A DNA stretch of 64,000 bases from Seiridium cupressi (Eukaryota; Ascomycota; Sordariomycetes; Amphisphaeriales; Sporocadaceae), in assembly GCA_036674765.1 (NCBI GenBank), contig JARVKI010000023.1:412241-476240 (forward strand). Reading direction: 5' to 3'. Below, piece by piece: positions 35,017 through 45,347 of this stretch. Below the pieces are notes generated by a model that saw only the letters and a list, made by a program, of their open reading frames with translations, was not told where the DNA came from and made no database searches. Position numbers and translations under genes: made by a program. Within the stretch, counting starts at the first letter, position 1. Each line of letters starts with the position of its first letter.

Positions 35017-35667
35017 CTATCTCGCTACCTCCTTGTCTGGGCCGACAACGCCCCCCGTCCCCACCGTTACCGCGCTCCTTGAACTCCGAAATGCCCCGAT
35101 CGTCTTTGTCTTCGCCAGCCTTTCCTTCTCGCAGCGGACGTCCTCGGAGTCCTTGTCGGGTAGGCCTTACTAGTTCCGGTGAAACTCTTTTGGTTCAAGG
35201 TGGCGGCGCTTCTTGGCCTAGCGCTTATACATCGAATTTATATAGGTTATAAAATATTTATTACGCGCCTAATCGTGCGCCGCCTATATTGCGTACGCCG
35301 CTATATAGTTATTTATCGCCAGTAAGAGGGGCCGGTACGCGAGGGAGACGGTAAAGGTGCGGCTGCGTACGTGTTCTGCGAAGGCTTAGGGGGTGGGTGG
35401 CTTGACTTGGTTTGGTCCATTTGGGTTGTGACGGGTTTTGAGTGCTTAATAGAAACGGGAGCAAGATAGCTGGTTGCTGGAGACTGTGGGATTGAGGACG
35501 GAAGACGCACCTTTGATCTTATTCCCGCAAGCCCGCCGCATCCGCGCATTGAAGACTTCGCGCACCTGCGCCTCCTGGCTCGTCAACAGCTGCAACGGGT
35601 TTCGCGAGGGCATGGGCAGGTGTTCAGTGCTGCCGCTGGCACTCGAGTCCTTGGGAGAAGAGGCCAT
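35017..35667 (-). pseudogene. Inactivated Cmc1-type twin-CX9C protein gene
   Basis: Cmc1-type proteins are small intermembrane-space factors for cytochrome c oxidase assembly that fold through two CX9C pairs. Exon 1 (35667-35511) is intact: MASSPKDSSASG...RNPLQLLTSQEAQVREVFN, ARMRRACGNKIK. An intron (35385-35510) leads to exon 2, which begins AFAE. The second cysteine of motif 1 is His (35371-35373), and both cysteines of motif 2 are Tyr (35335-35337 and 35305-35307), each at exact CX9C spacing. In-frame stops follow at 35284, 35269, 35218, 35170 and 35167. Between and after them typical C-terminal sequence persists (AKKRRHLE.KEFHRN, then GLPDKDSEDVR.EKERLAK) down to a stop at 35017. Nearly all lesions fit TpG-to-TpA or CpA-to-TpA change. 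The gene cannot make a functional product. Confidence 0.8.
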
Positions 35668-37292
35668 GGCGGCTGTGTCATCCGGTTCCCAGAGTGGATG
35701 GGTGTTATCTTATTGTTCTTCCCGGGGTTCGCAGTCTCTTCTATATACAGTCCATGAGCGTCGCTTCTCGGTTGCGTCGTCGCCGTAGTAAAGGGTTAGA
35801 AGGAAAATGAGGCTCGCATGGTAGATTTTACCGTTGGAGGTTGGGAGCTCTAGAGTTTGGATCGGACGATGGACGAGAACGTCCGTAGACAGTGGCCAAA
35901 TAAAGGAGACATGCCAGTCTGGGTCAACGGGGGGCTGTACAAGATGTGTGAGCTCTCGAAGCCTAGGTATTTAATACGACTGTGTTCTCAACCAGGCGGT
36001 GACAGTACAAAGTATTGCAATCCGTAAGATATCTACTTGATAACTTTTAGACCAGGAGCAACTCAGCATACAAGAACTCTGGGAGTAAGATCACAATGCA
36101 CGTTCCGACTCAGTGTTAGTCCATGTCCCAGTTGCGTGCCTGTACCTGGATCCTTGCAAACTCCATGATAGGGGCGCTGATATATTCATGACACAATGAC
36201 TCGTATCCCAGCTCTTTCGACTCCATAATCCTATAAGATGGTTTCTGGACCAAGTTCGCGGTCGGAACCTAGAAAAGGCGGTATGTAGAAAGGTGAGAAG
36301 TCAATTTATTAGTTGCTGTCACCGCCCTCAGAGAGCAGATAGTGGCAACGCATGGCAAACAAAAATGAAGGTAAGATGACATGACCCATCGCCAAGACCA
36401 TGAAATACCCATAAGAGTGGATAAGGCTCGACCCACGGCCGAGTTGCAAATTCTTCGACCTCGAAACAATGACAAGGCCTGCACCCCATGTATTCTCTTT
36501 TAAACTTAATTTTATGCTTGAGATCCAGACGAGCTTGGTCCTGGCTTGTTGGTGACCGTGAGTGTGGCGATCCGGAACCTGCCAGACGTACCGAAGCTTA
36601 CGGACCTGCCAAGAATTAAGGTTGCGGCGCGGTTGTCTGAAGTTGAGTGAGAGTTCTGCTGACTGTCTGACCCTGCGACCCGTAGTCCTGGAAAAATTCA
36701 ATCCGCCCAATCGGCAGTCGTGCGCGCGCTGTTTACCGCGCTCCAGGAAACAAACCGTATCGCCGGGGGTCATCCAGCTTCTCGGTAGGATCCGAAACCG
36801 GTTCTAGCACTAATATGTGCTGACTTGAGCCGCATGTGGTCAAGTCGAGGGGTGCCAAGGGTGCCAAGGCTGAGGAGCCGTTTTCATCAGATGAAAAGTA
36901 AAATGACAGAGCCTCGTCGACCCTCGATATCCAGGTGGGAGGGAGCCTCTTGGCGGGACCATCATCAGTTTCTGTCGCGCGATCCAACAGTAACTTTGCG
37001 GCGCCCCTGAGCTGGACCCGTTCGTATTCGAGAGAAAGTCTAGATTGGGTATTCTCGAAATGGCGGCAAGGCAATTCAGATATGTATATAAGATTCGTGG
37101 TGATCCTTTGAACATGTAGTATTTCCTCAGCATCAGCAGCATTCCTTCGTTATTCTCTCGTTTCTTACCAAACCAACTAACTCAGATTCTTTGACCCGGG
37201 TGGTTATACATTCATTCCAAACAAACTATCAAAGTTCTTTTCCAACTTCAAGCCATTCGTAAGGTCCTAACAGCATCTTCCACTCATTCAAA
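35668..37292. other. Intergenic region with the pectate lyase promoter
   Basis: About 1.6 kb. No gene was recognised; a 154-codon minus-strand frame at 36309-36773 is Arg-rich and within chance. The last 150 bp are CA/TC-rich and form the leader of the pectate lyase. Confidence 0.5.
37085..37092 (+). promoter_or_regulatory. TATA box of the pectate lyase
   Basis: TATATAAG, 201 bp upstream of the ATG, followed by a pyrimidine- and CA-rich leader. Confidence 0.6.
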
Positions 37293-38285
37293 ATGAAGTA
37301 CTCTGCTATCCTCGCCGCTCTCAGCGCCTCCACCGCCGTCTTGGCCTCTCCCGCCGGCAATGTCACCCCGAACACCATGTTCGCCCTCGACAAGCGCGCC
37401 ACCTTCCCCATCCCTTCTTCCAAGGGCTCCGTGACCTACTCTTCGCCCAAGACCATCTCCGGTACCTTCGATGGTGGGCTCAAGACCTACGGCCGTGGTG
37501 TCACCTGTACCGGCCAGGAGGAGGGTGACGACTCCGATGCCGTCTTCATCCTCGAGGATGGCGCCACCCTCAAGAACGCCATCATTGGCAAGGACCAGAT
37601 CGAGGGTGTCCACTGCGAGGGCAGCTGCACAATTGAGAACGTCTGGTGGTCCGCTGTCTGCGAGGATGCTCTTTCCCTGAAGGGCAACGGCAATGCCAAA
37701 ATCACTGGCGGGTGAGTTTTCCTCCTCCGCCTCCTCCTTCTTCCTCTAGTTATACAACGAACATAAACTAATCTGCTATCGCAAAACAGTGGTGCCACAG
37801 GCGCTGAAGACAAGGTAATCCAACACAACGGTCTGGGTACGGTGACCATCGACGGCTTCACAGTCGTCGACTTCGGCAAGCTCTACCGATCGTGCGGTAA
37901 CTGTAAGACTATGGGCGAGCGCAACGTCGTCGTCAAAAATGTAAAGGCCTACAACGGGAAGACCCTCGTCGGCATCAACTCCAACTACGTACGTACATTC
38001 TTGGGTCCTTTCTCACCTCTTTGAGCTTCTTTCTGAGCTTGATGACAATGCCTTGGGGGTTGATACTCCTGAGACCTGTTTCAGAACCCCCCGAACCTAT
38101 CCGCAAGAGTAATTACTGACCCGGATTTGATGTAGGGTGACGTCGCCACCATCACCGGCACCTGCACCACCAGCGTCAAGAAGACCTGCGTTGAGTATAA
38201 GGGTACCACCCCCGGCAACGAGCCCACCGAGATCGGCAGCGGCATCTCCGACCACTGTGTCTACAAGACTCTCTCGTCTTGCTAG
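37293..38285 (+). CDS. Pectate lyase, polysaccharide lyase family 3, secreted
   Basis: Cleaves de-esterified homogalacturonan by beta-elimination with calcium, outside the cell. Three exons (37293-37711, 37790-37988, 38136-38285) join to 255 residues, normal for PL3. The start [20 protein letters not shown] is a signal peptide; a dibasic LDKR at about residues 33-36 suggests Kex2 removal of a short propeptide. PL3 hallmarks are seen: [57 protein letters not shown] and [10 protein letters not shown], then [11 protein letters not shown] and GINSNY. Conserved cysteines are all present. Codons are strongly biased to C/G in third position, more so than in its neighbours, which is typical of highly expressed secreted enzymes. 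It completes the pectin set with the esterase and polygalacturonase, 25 kb away. Confidence 0.93.
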
Positions 38286-38574
38286 ATGCTTTAAAGTCGC
38301 GAAGCAAACAAATCAGCTTTTTTTGATTGGAGTTTCAGAAGTAATGGTTTGGAAGTTGTGAAGGCGATTTCAAACTTAGAATTTTTCGTCGGGACATGCG
38401 CTGCATGTCTCTCCTGTGGCCTGGTGACCACTTTCCTGTACATATTTACAGCTCGATGATAATGTTTATGCATCATCTCACATAAAACATGCAGCAGCCT
38501 CTATTGTGTCGATGTCCAGTGATGAATGTTCATGTGCCAGTAATGTAATCCCGAGAACGGTTCCCCCAAGTCAG

Positions 38575-38943
38575 CTACGTTATACGTCTGCTGGAAAGCT
38601 CTTCCGTTGCCGAGACACCGACGTGATCAGAATCATTGGGGTGTCTTGCGCGGTGCGAGGTTTTGGGTTGCGTACTCCTAGCATGTTGTGGCCTGGTGTT
38701 TCTCAAAGTGCACTTGATCTCCTTTTCTGGCGTAGATTTTCTCGACCGTTTGCCCTTGACGATGTTCTGTCACCACTCAGCTCGTTGCTTGTACGCAGCT
38801 CCATGCTGCCAGGCGAAATTCGTGTTAGGGAATTCCTTGGTGCGTTTAAGCTTTTCTCCTAGCCGGGCTATCTTGAGCCGTAGAGCTGAGCTTGCTTCCA
38901 ACATATCTTCATCCCGGAAGCCTGAGCCGCTATTATAATTGAT
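38575..38943 (-). pseudogene. Unrecognised coiled-coil-like coding remnant with an internal stop
   Basis: On the minus strand a frame begins NYNSGSGFRDEDMLEASSAL and RLKIARLGEKLKRTKEFPNT, then NFAWQHGAAYKQRAEW, meets a TGA (38770-38772), and continues in the same frame as QNIVKGKRSRKSTPEKEIKC and TLRNTR before a TAG at 38575. The leucine spacing (LEASSALRLKIARLGEKLK) suggests a coiled coil. The TGA could come from TGG by one G-to-A change. No start codon precedes the first part, so it is probably a piece of a decayed gene downstream of the pectate lyase. Family not recognised. Confidence 0.35.
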
Positions 38944-39249
38944 TCACCATTCCCGCGTTATTTTCCGAACCGTGAAATCAACACCGCAGGAATGTATACT
39001 TTCGGAGCATGTGAACCATCATCATATATGTGTTTTCTGTCGTTGAGACTTCGAGATACAGCCGTTGATCTGTTTTTGAATACCACAACCATTTTATTCG
39101 AACTTCAATCGGTATCTATAATTGTTTGATGCTGCCACTGCCATCTGGATCATTTTTGATCAGTAAATCTCTTCGACATTCTATAAAAGCCCTCAGAAGC
39201 TATCAAGTGTTACAAGCACACTGACTAGTGTGACCGTCAGGTCTCCGGG

Positions 39250-39549
39250 TTAGATGGGACAAGTCCCAGGACAATCCACATGATCAAGGTGTTCCAGGTT
39301 GTCATGTAGGGCTTTGATCGTTATTTGATATGGTTGACCTCGATCTGAGAGTCTTAGGTCCTCAACAATGCATCTCTCCAAATATGTATCTCTGGAGCTA
39401 GAGGGCTTACTCCAGACTGTAAAGAGCCTTGTGACCAATGCCAACAGACTCACGCAGTATGACGAGTGAAAATTGTCAGATGCTTTGTGGACTTGTAAAG
39501 CTGCTAATCGTCGTCCAAGGGGAGTGCCACTGCATTTCGAACCGCTGAG
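39250..39549 (-). other. Unrecognised 99-codon open stretch, possible last exon
   Basis: Open on the minus strand from 39549 to a TAA at 39250-39252, ending TIKALHDNLEHLDHV...CPI. It contains SLLALVTRLFTVWSKPSSSR and DTYLERCIVEDLRLSDRG, which read like ordinary protein. A GACTCAG just upstream could be a splice acceptor. No upstream exon was identified. It may be chance or the end of a decayed gene. Confidence 0.28.
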
Positions 39550-39744
39550 TCACTGAGTCACCGTGCGGGCCGTAATCATACATCCGTTTCGCAGTAAGGT
39601 AGATTGCCACCCACCTTGAATATCGAAAAGTCTTCTAAGGCGCCAATATGTGACACAGCTACATGACTAGCATAATAGCATAGGATCACATAATGCTGGG
39701 TAGTCTTTGCTTGTAACATACTTTGTTTTATGTCCAATTTACTT

Positions 39745-40365
39745 TTACTCGACTGGGATGACTCCCTTCTTGAGAATAATATTCCCATCTGGTGAGAAAA
39801 TAATGTTAGCTTCTCATCCGTCATGGATTAGGGGATTCGGGTTAGTTCAACACAAGACATCAAGAGGTCCTAGGAATCCTAGAGAAACAGGAATGTTGTT
39901 TGTGCTTGTCGTACTTACACTTTCTCGTCTCACCCGTCGCAACGACCGCGAAAGCCTTCTTAGCCCTCTCATAGAAGGCGAATCTCTCCAGCTTTTCAAT
40001 ATCTCCATCATATACCAGTGACGACCTGAAGTCGCTTTCAACACTCGCATCAGCCGTGTCGCCCTTGACCACTTGCATCATAATGACAGGCACGACACCA
40101 TAGTTGTCTAGCTCAAAGAGAGGCGAGATGCCCGCCAGCAGCTTCGAGACTGTGATACCTGCAGACCCATTAGAATCCACCAGTCGATTAAAATGATCAC
40201 GTATCTCAACCCACCATCGGCGCGGAGTATTGGGACGTGAGGTGGGCAGATAGAATGCGACGGGAAGTGCGCGTCGGCCAGGACGATCTCGTCGCCGTGG
40301 CCCATCTCCGCCAGGACCTTGAGGAGATCCGGCGAGATGACGGGTGATATTCCTTTCAAGACCAT
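39745..40365 (-). CDS. RbsD/FucU family protein, fucose mutarotase-like
   Basis: FucU-type enzymes interconvert the alpha and beta anomers of L-fucose or related sugars; they are decameric cytosolic proteins (family knowledge). Exons 40365-40215, 40158-39919 and 39788-39745 join to 144 residues, the normal length. Introns are 56 bp and 130 bp; the second has donor GTAAGT, a GCTAAC branch and acceptor CCAG. The sequence shows [20 protein letters not shown], then ADAHFPSHS with the catalytic-type His, [13 protein letters not shown], and [20 protein letters not shown] followed by [14 protein letters not shown]. All family blocks are present, so the gene looks functional. L-fucose and other sugars released from plant or microbial walls are plausible substrates; that is inference. 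Confidence 0.92.
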
Positions 40366-40870
40366 TTTCGATTGATCGCTATGTGATGTCGCGCTTCTTG
40401 CTAGAGAAAGAACGGGGTTTCCTCTCGCGCGCCACTGATGGTGATGTCTCGATGTTGTTTCGCAAAAAGTGGGACACTGGTGTCTGCCCTTAGCGTTCCG
40501 CCCTCGGAACTTCAACGCCCATAGTCTCAGTCGTCCCAATTAAGTGCAATGTATAAAAAACGTCAGGTTTTATTGTAGTTTCCATGCTGATGTTTATTTC
40601 CACCGACCTCAACTGTAACTCTCAAAAAATCTGTCCCGTTCATTGGAAATGGAGTTGTTCTATTGCACCATAATGCAAGGTGAGATAAAATTTAAAGGGG
40701 CCCTCGATGGCAGTGACAAGCTTATTCGTCCGCAAGGTGTAATCTCGCGGCCTTATGCAAGCAACTTACAAAATGTCTATTAAGTAAACAATAGTCTGAA
40801 GTTATTATACAGCTTTCCTAATCTAAATCGCCTTCTCTTTATGGTTGGGCCAAACTGGAACTGGAGGTTG
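40366..40870. other. Intergenic region upstream of the FucU-like gene
   Basis: About 500 bp, AT-rich from 40,550 to 40,830. It should contain the promoter of the FucU-like gene. No gene was seen. Confidence 0.5.
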
Positions 40871-41202
40871 TCAACATCGAAGAAGCAGTTCCAGCAAATC
40901 CTCGAGTTGTCCTGAATCGTCAATAGCACAGGCATATGGATGAACAGTCAAATCAGGCAAGAAGTACTGCAGCCGTGAGAGACATATTTCGTTCGACTGT
41001 AAGGTTAGTGTGGCTGTACCCGTGTGCCAAGGTTTACATTTAGACCAACTAGTGAATCGATGTTTCGTTGAGGGGTTTCCGGAGCACTGCAGCATGCAGT
41101 TTGCAGCTGGCAAAGTACTTGACTCAGCATTGAGTGAATATCAAAGCGGTGTAAGGATGCACACGATGTGCTGTCACATTGCAAGCCCCGGTAGGGGCAG
41201 GC
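40871..41202 (-). other. Possible 3' end of an unrecognised gene (two short exons)
   Basis: A strong 3' splice site (CACTAACCTTACAG on the minus strand, ending at 40997) precedes a 42-codon frame, SNEICLSRLQYFLPDL...QLEDLLELLLRC, ending TGA at 40871. Upstream, a frame from 41202 to 41038 reads YRGLQCDSTSCASLHRFDIH, SMLSQVLCQLQTACC and ends at a GTAAAC donor; the two join in phase. The implied intron is only 41 bp, shorter than any other here, and no start exon was found. It may be a remnant or chance. Confidence 0.25.
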
Positions 41203-44200
41203 TTATCCGCGGAAGTGGTGGATGCATAGTAGGTGCGATAGCATGATTGATCAGCATTCCCCGCGAAACAGCCATGCCGAGCAGAAGAAGTCCGCAGATG
41301 CAGATGCGGAGAGACGCGGAGACAACCGAGTTGCGGATAGCGGTGGCTATCTCTGAAGGAAGTAGCCGGTTCCCCTGCCCTCAGTCCCTATACCTCCTCT
41401 ATCGAACTGTCACAAAGCAAATGGAAAAGGCAGCCTCGGAAGAGGACCCGTTCCAGAGATCCATGCAGTAGATCCTCACCGAACCCGTCCAGTGATTGTC
41501 ATTCTTGGCCGTAATTGAGATATCACAGTCAAGAATAAGAATTGAGGCTTTCAGATCATCCTCGCTGGGCACGACGGCAGCTACGATAACAACAGGCATG
41601 ACATGCCGAGGGAGATCTTCATGCCCGAGTGGCGTCTGCAGCACTGTTTCACTGATGAGGCAAACCGTAGGACATAGAATATATCCCGATCAAATTTGGC
41701 CGAGGACAGTCTCATTGTATCAAGAGAACAACGATCGGTAAATACTAAGGGCTCAAGGAGTGGCTCCCGTACCCACTAGCTAGCTGTCTGAAGAGCCTCC
41801 TGGTGTTAGACTGGGATATGGACTTTCAGTTCTCTTCGCCGGGTGGAGCCGAATGGTCTAATAGGATTCTTACTATAGGGATTTGGTGACATTTCATTAC
41901 AAGTTTCCCTTTCTGAACCTCAACACCGCCGACGAAAGAAATTTTTTGACAGCAACTGGGGTAAGATGGGATGACCATGTCTCGGAATGTTGATTCTGCA
42001 TCCGAAGGACGCCAGGGAAAGGGTGGTTGTGTGGCATTACATATGGGTTGTTTGCAAGATCGGTTGCGGCCATGGGTATCGTTCCATGATCGTCGCTCCC
42101 AGGATCACCCTTCGGCATTGGCAGTAGTGGTTGGGCAGGAGGGTAGGCAAACCTAGCCCAACCAAACATGGTCAGAGCGTTACCAGGGGAGGAAGCAATG
42201 GGAAGACGGGATCCAAAAAGTTCGCACCGAGACTATTGTCTCCGGCTATGTCTTTTACAGGTCAATTGCCGCTTTCCAGGCAAGGTGACTCTTGTATTAG
42301 CCGTCTGCTAGAACTGGGAAGCGCCCAGCTTGCGATGAGTGGATGGGGAATCCGAGTGAGGCAATTATAATAGTCCCAACGGTCCTACATAGCCCACATC
42401 AACAGACACGAATGCCTAGCTGCGCCGGAATGGATAAGGGCGCACAGAAAGTGCAGACCCGGAGAGGGAACGAGGCTTTAGACTATGCTAGCGGGGCTGG
42501 TGGAAGTTCTAGAAATTTTGTCGAAACGCCAGTTCGACGGGTGCCCCACGTGTGTTGACTGGGATTGTACCGCCCGTCAAGAGTCATGATCTTATCCCGA
42601 TCTTGAACATTAATCATGGTCCCGTCACAAAATGCATGATGATGCACGTCACTCTGTTCGCAGACGAGCAACGTGATGAGTCTCTCGGTCCTTTGTGTCC
42701 CGTTGGGCGAGGAAAACTTGACAAAAGCATTCCAGTATTCAACGCGCGGATAGAACGCAGAAACGCATGATTGATTTATTGGTCATTCAATTTCATTTCA
42801 AGAGGACCATGCACACACGGACGGGAAGCGCTATCTCCTTCAGCTGCCCTGAGCTTGTGAATTCAGCGGATCTATTCGCAATTAATGTAGGTTGGGCTCT
42901 AATGGAAGTCCAATGGCGAAGCTGGATTGGTCCAACAGCGACAATCCCAACCCATTTCAGCCAAGGGTCTGCTTCGGCCTCGCATGCGACAAGAGGGTGG
43001 ATAGAGACGACTCAGATCAAGGGCGCGACGTGCTCGGACGACGTACCGTTTTCCATTTTCCAGTATCTGCCTTGGCTCGAGACGCTGCAGGATGGAAACA
43101 GACAAACCCACAGTCTCGAGCACTGAGGATGCTGCTGGGTGTTATTAATAGCGTGCCGTTAGTTGAGAGGATCTGACCAGTTGCGTCGCCACGAACCACT
43201 AAATGCAATCCATTGGTCGTCGTCGCGTCATATCATTCGGCTCTGAAACATTCGAGAAATGGATCATATATCACCAACACCGTTGAGGCATAATCTCGTC
43301 GGCAGGTACATGCAACAGAGAAACTTTGAGCCACCCGTCCGTGTGCGACATAGCTACTTTGACGTGAGTTCTTGGTTCAGGGAATGTGCCGCCTCACTTC
43401 AAGGTTTGCATTACCACATAGGCAGAATCTCTCCGAAATGTACAAATCTGTCGTGGGTTGCGGAAGCTGTCGTGCTCGTGTCAGTGCTGACAGATGGCAC
43501 TACGTGCTCCAATAAGAGAACACCAACACGCTGGGCCTCTGCTCAACCCAGTGGGACACTATCACACGTTGCACAGATGGCATTGAACACAGTTGACCCA
43601 GGAACAAGGCGAGCCCAGGTTCCGCCCGGCGCGGGTTGAGTTTCGTAGCCACGGCTCGACGGAATTAATTACTGCTGATCGTCACCGTGTGACAAGAGCC
43701 AGGAGCTTAGCAGGAATAGTGCCCAGCTGGTACGCAGGCCGCGGTACTCCGCTGCGATGAGGTATTGCTGTGGTTGTTTTTAGTGCTGGGGCGGTCCTTC
43801 GGGAACTCAGCCCAGGGCCCCTGCGAAGCTGTTGGTGGTGCGCCCCTGGCCCGATCTGAAGGACTGACGCAACACACCACATGCCTTTTCTCTCACCTCT
43901 GTCTCTGTCTAGGGGATTGCCGTCGCTGCTGTGAAACGGACGTCATCGCCCAATCTCATTTCCCCCCGTCTCTGATCCTAGCGCCGTCCCCATCCCAAAG
44001 GCTTGGGTTGCTGGACAACATCCGTCCGCAAGCCCCCTGCCAAAAGCCATTACCCATCTCCCCCTCACCCCACTCTCAACGCCGAAGACTTTCTTGCACT
44101 TGCATGCGAAGCGAGCACGAGATAACCTGCTGGTCCTGCCGGTCCTGCTCTGCCTCTCTACCAGAACTCGTCGTGCATCCCATCTTTCCAGGCGCCTTCT

Positions 44201-45347
44201 CAAGACACTCCTACTCTTCCTCTTCTCGTATCCTCTTGTTGAAGCGCGTTCGATTAGAAGCCGAGAACCCCAGTAGCCTCGAGCTCTGCATTCATCCGCC
44301 AATATCTGCACCCTTCTTGATCGTCTTCCGCCAGCACCTGCAAGCAAGGAGCCGACCCGCCCAACTGCAGTTCGCAGACTTCCAAGAACAGCTGCGTTCC
44401 AATCATAGCTGGACAACCACGTCGTCAGCAGACACTCGAGTATTATTTGGAAGCTTAGCCCACCGGCGGCCTTGAAGTTGAGTTTACCGCAACCCGACTG
44501 GGCAACGTGAGTACGGAGGCATCTCATCCATTAACGGACGACACCACCAGCACCCACCTTCGATACCAACTGCTCGGTGCCCTCTCTAAATCCCTACCCA
44601 TCGGGAGGTCATTTGAACACAGAGGCTGCTCACATCTGAGACATACATTAGTCGGAACCAAATACAGACACAGATACGAGCGCGAGCAGCGGCAGCAAGC
44701 CTTGGGCTCCACTATCCATTGTACTTGCGCCTGCGAGCTTGAACGAGACTCGGCCTGGCTTTTAATTAGTGGCCCAAACTGATCTGCGCTCGTCTGCAAA
44801 GCAAAAATCGCCCATCTGCAGCCCAACTGCAATACGGCAGCGGTGCCGTGCGTTTATGCGTGCGCGCGGCCACTTTTACCCCACGATAGCCTGGACCCCT
44901 ATCGTCTCATTGGGTTTCTGACACACCCCGAGTCGGTCATCTAGAACCTTCACGTTCGGGTGCAAATTAGGGATCGTCTTCTGTCCCGATTATCAAGCCT
45001 GCAGCGATCGGCTTCCAGATTACGACCTTACTGAGCCCTTCTCGCTTGCAACCCGGGAGACCGTGAGCACTTCCTCATCCATGACTGAATAACCGACTTG
45101 CTTTTCGCCCCCACGAGGAATCTTGCGGCTTACACGCATATAACGTATCAGCCCTTGAGTTGTCTCACGAGGAGAACCTTGGGTTCCGCTCTTGGGCAAG
45201 CTATCCGGTCATCAGTTCAGCTTTTTGTTCCACCTCTTCTTCGACTTCCCCCTCCGACCTCATTCAGGCATTTCCCTTCCAGTCTCACCGATGAAAGTGG
45301 AAGTCGCTGCCTCTGCAAATCAATCGCCCTATATCTTTAACCACTCG
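41203..45347. other. Long intergenic region and leader of the DUF8035 gene
   Basis: About 4.1 kb. From 41,200 to 43,700 only short frames without family character were seen. From about 43,880 to 45,340 the plus strand is rich in C and CT runs and contains several short ATG-started frames, as expected for a long promoter and leader upstream of the DUF8035 start. A 236-codon frame at 43765-44475 reflects this skewed composition. Confidence 0.5.

Noticed and set aside
36309..36773. 154-codon minus-strand frame with a hydrophobic stretch near its end
   Set aside because: Arg-rich first half, no signal peptide or known motif; chance length.
43765..44475. 236-codon open frame on the plus strand
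   Set aside because: Pyrimidine-skewed leader sequence favours open frames; the translation is Ser/Arg/Cys/Leu-rich with no family character.
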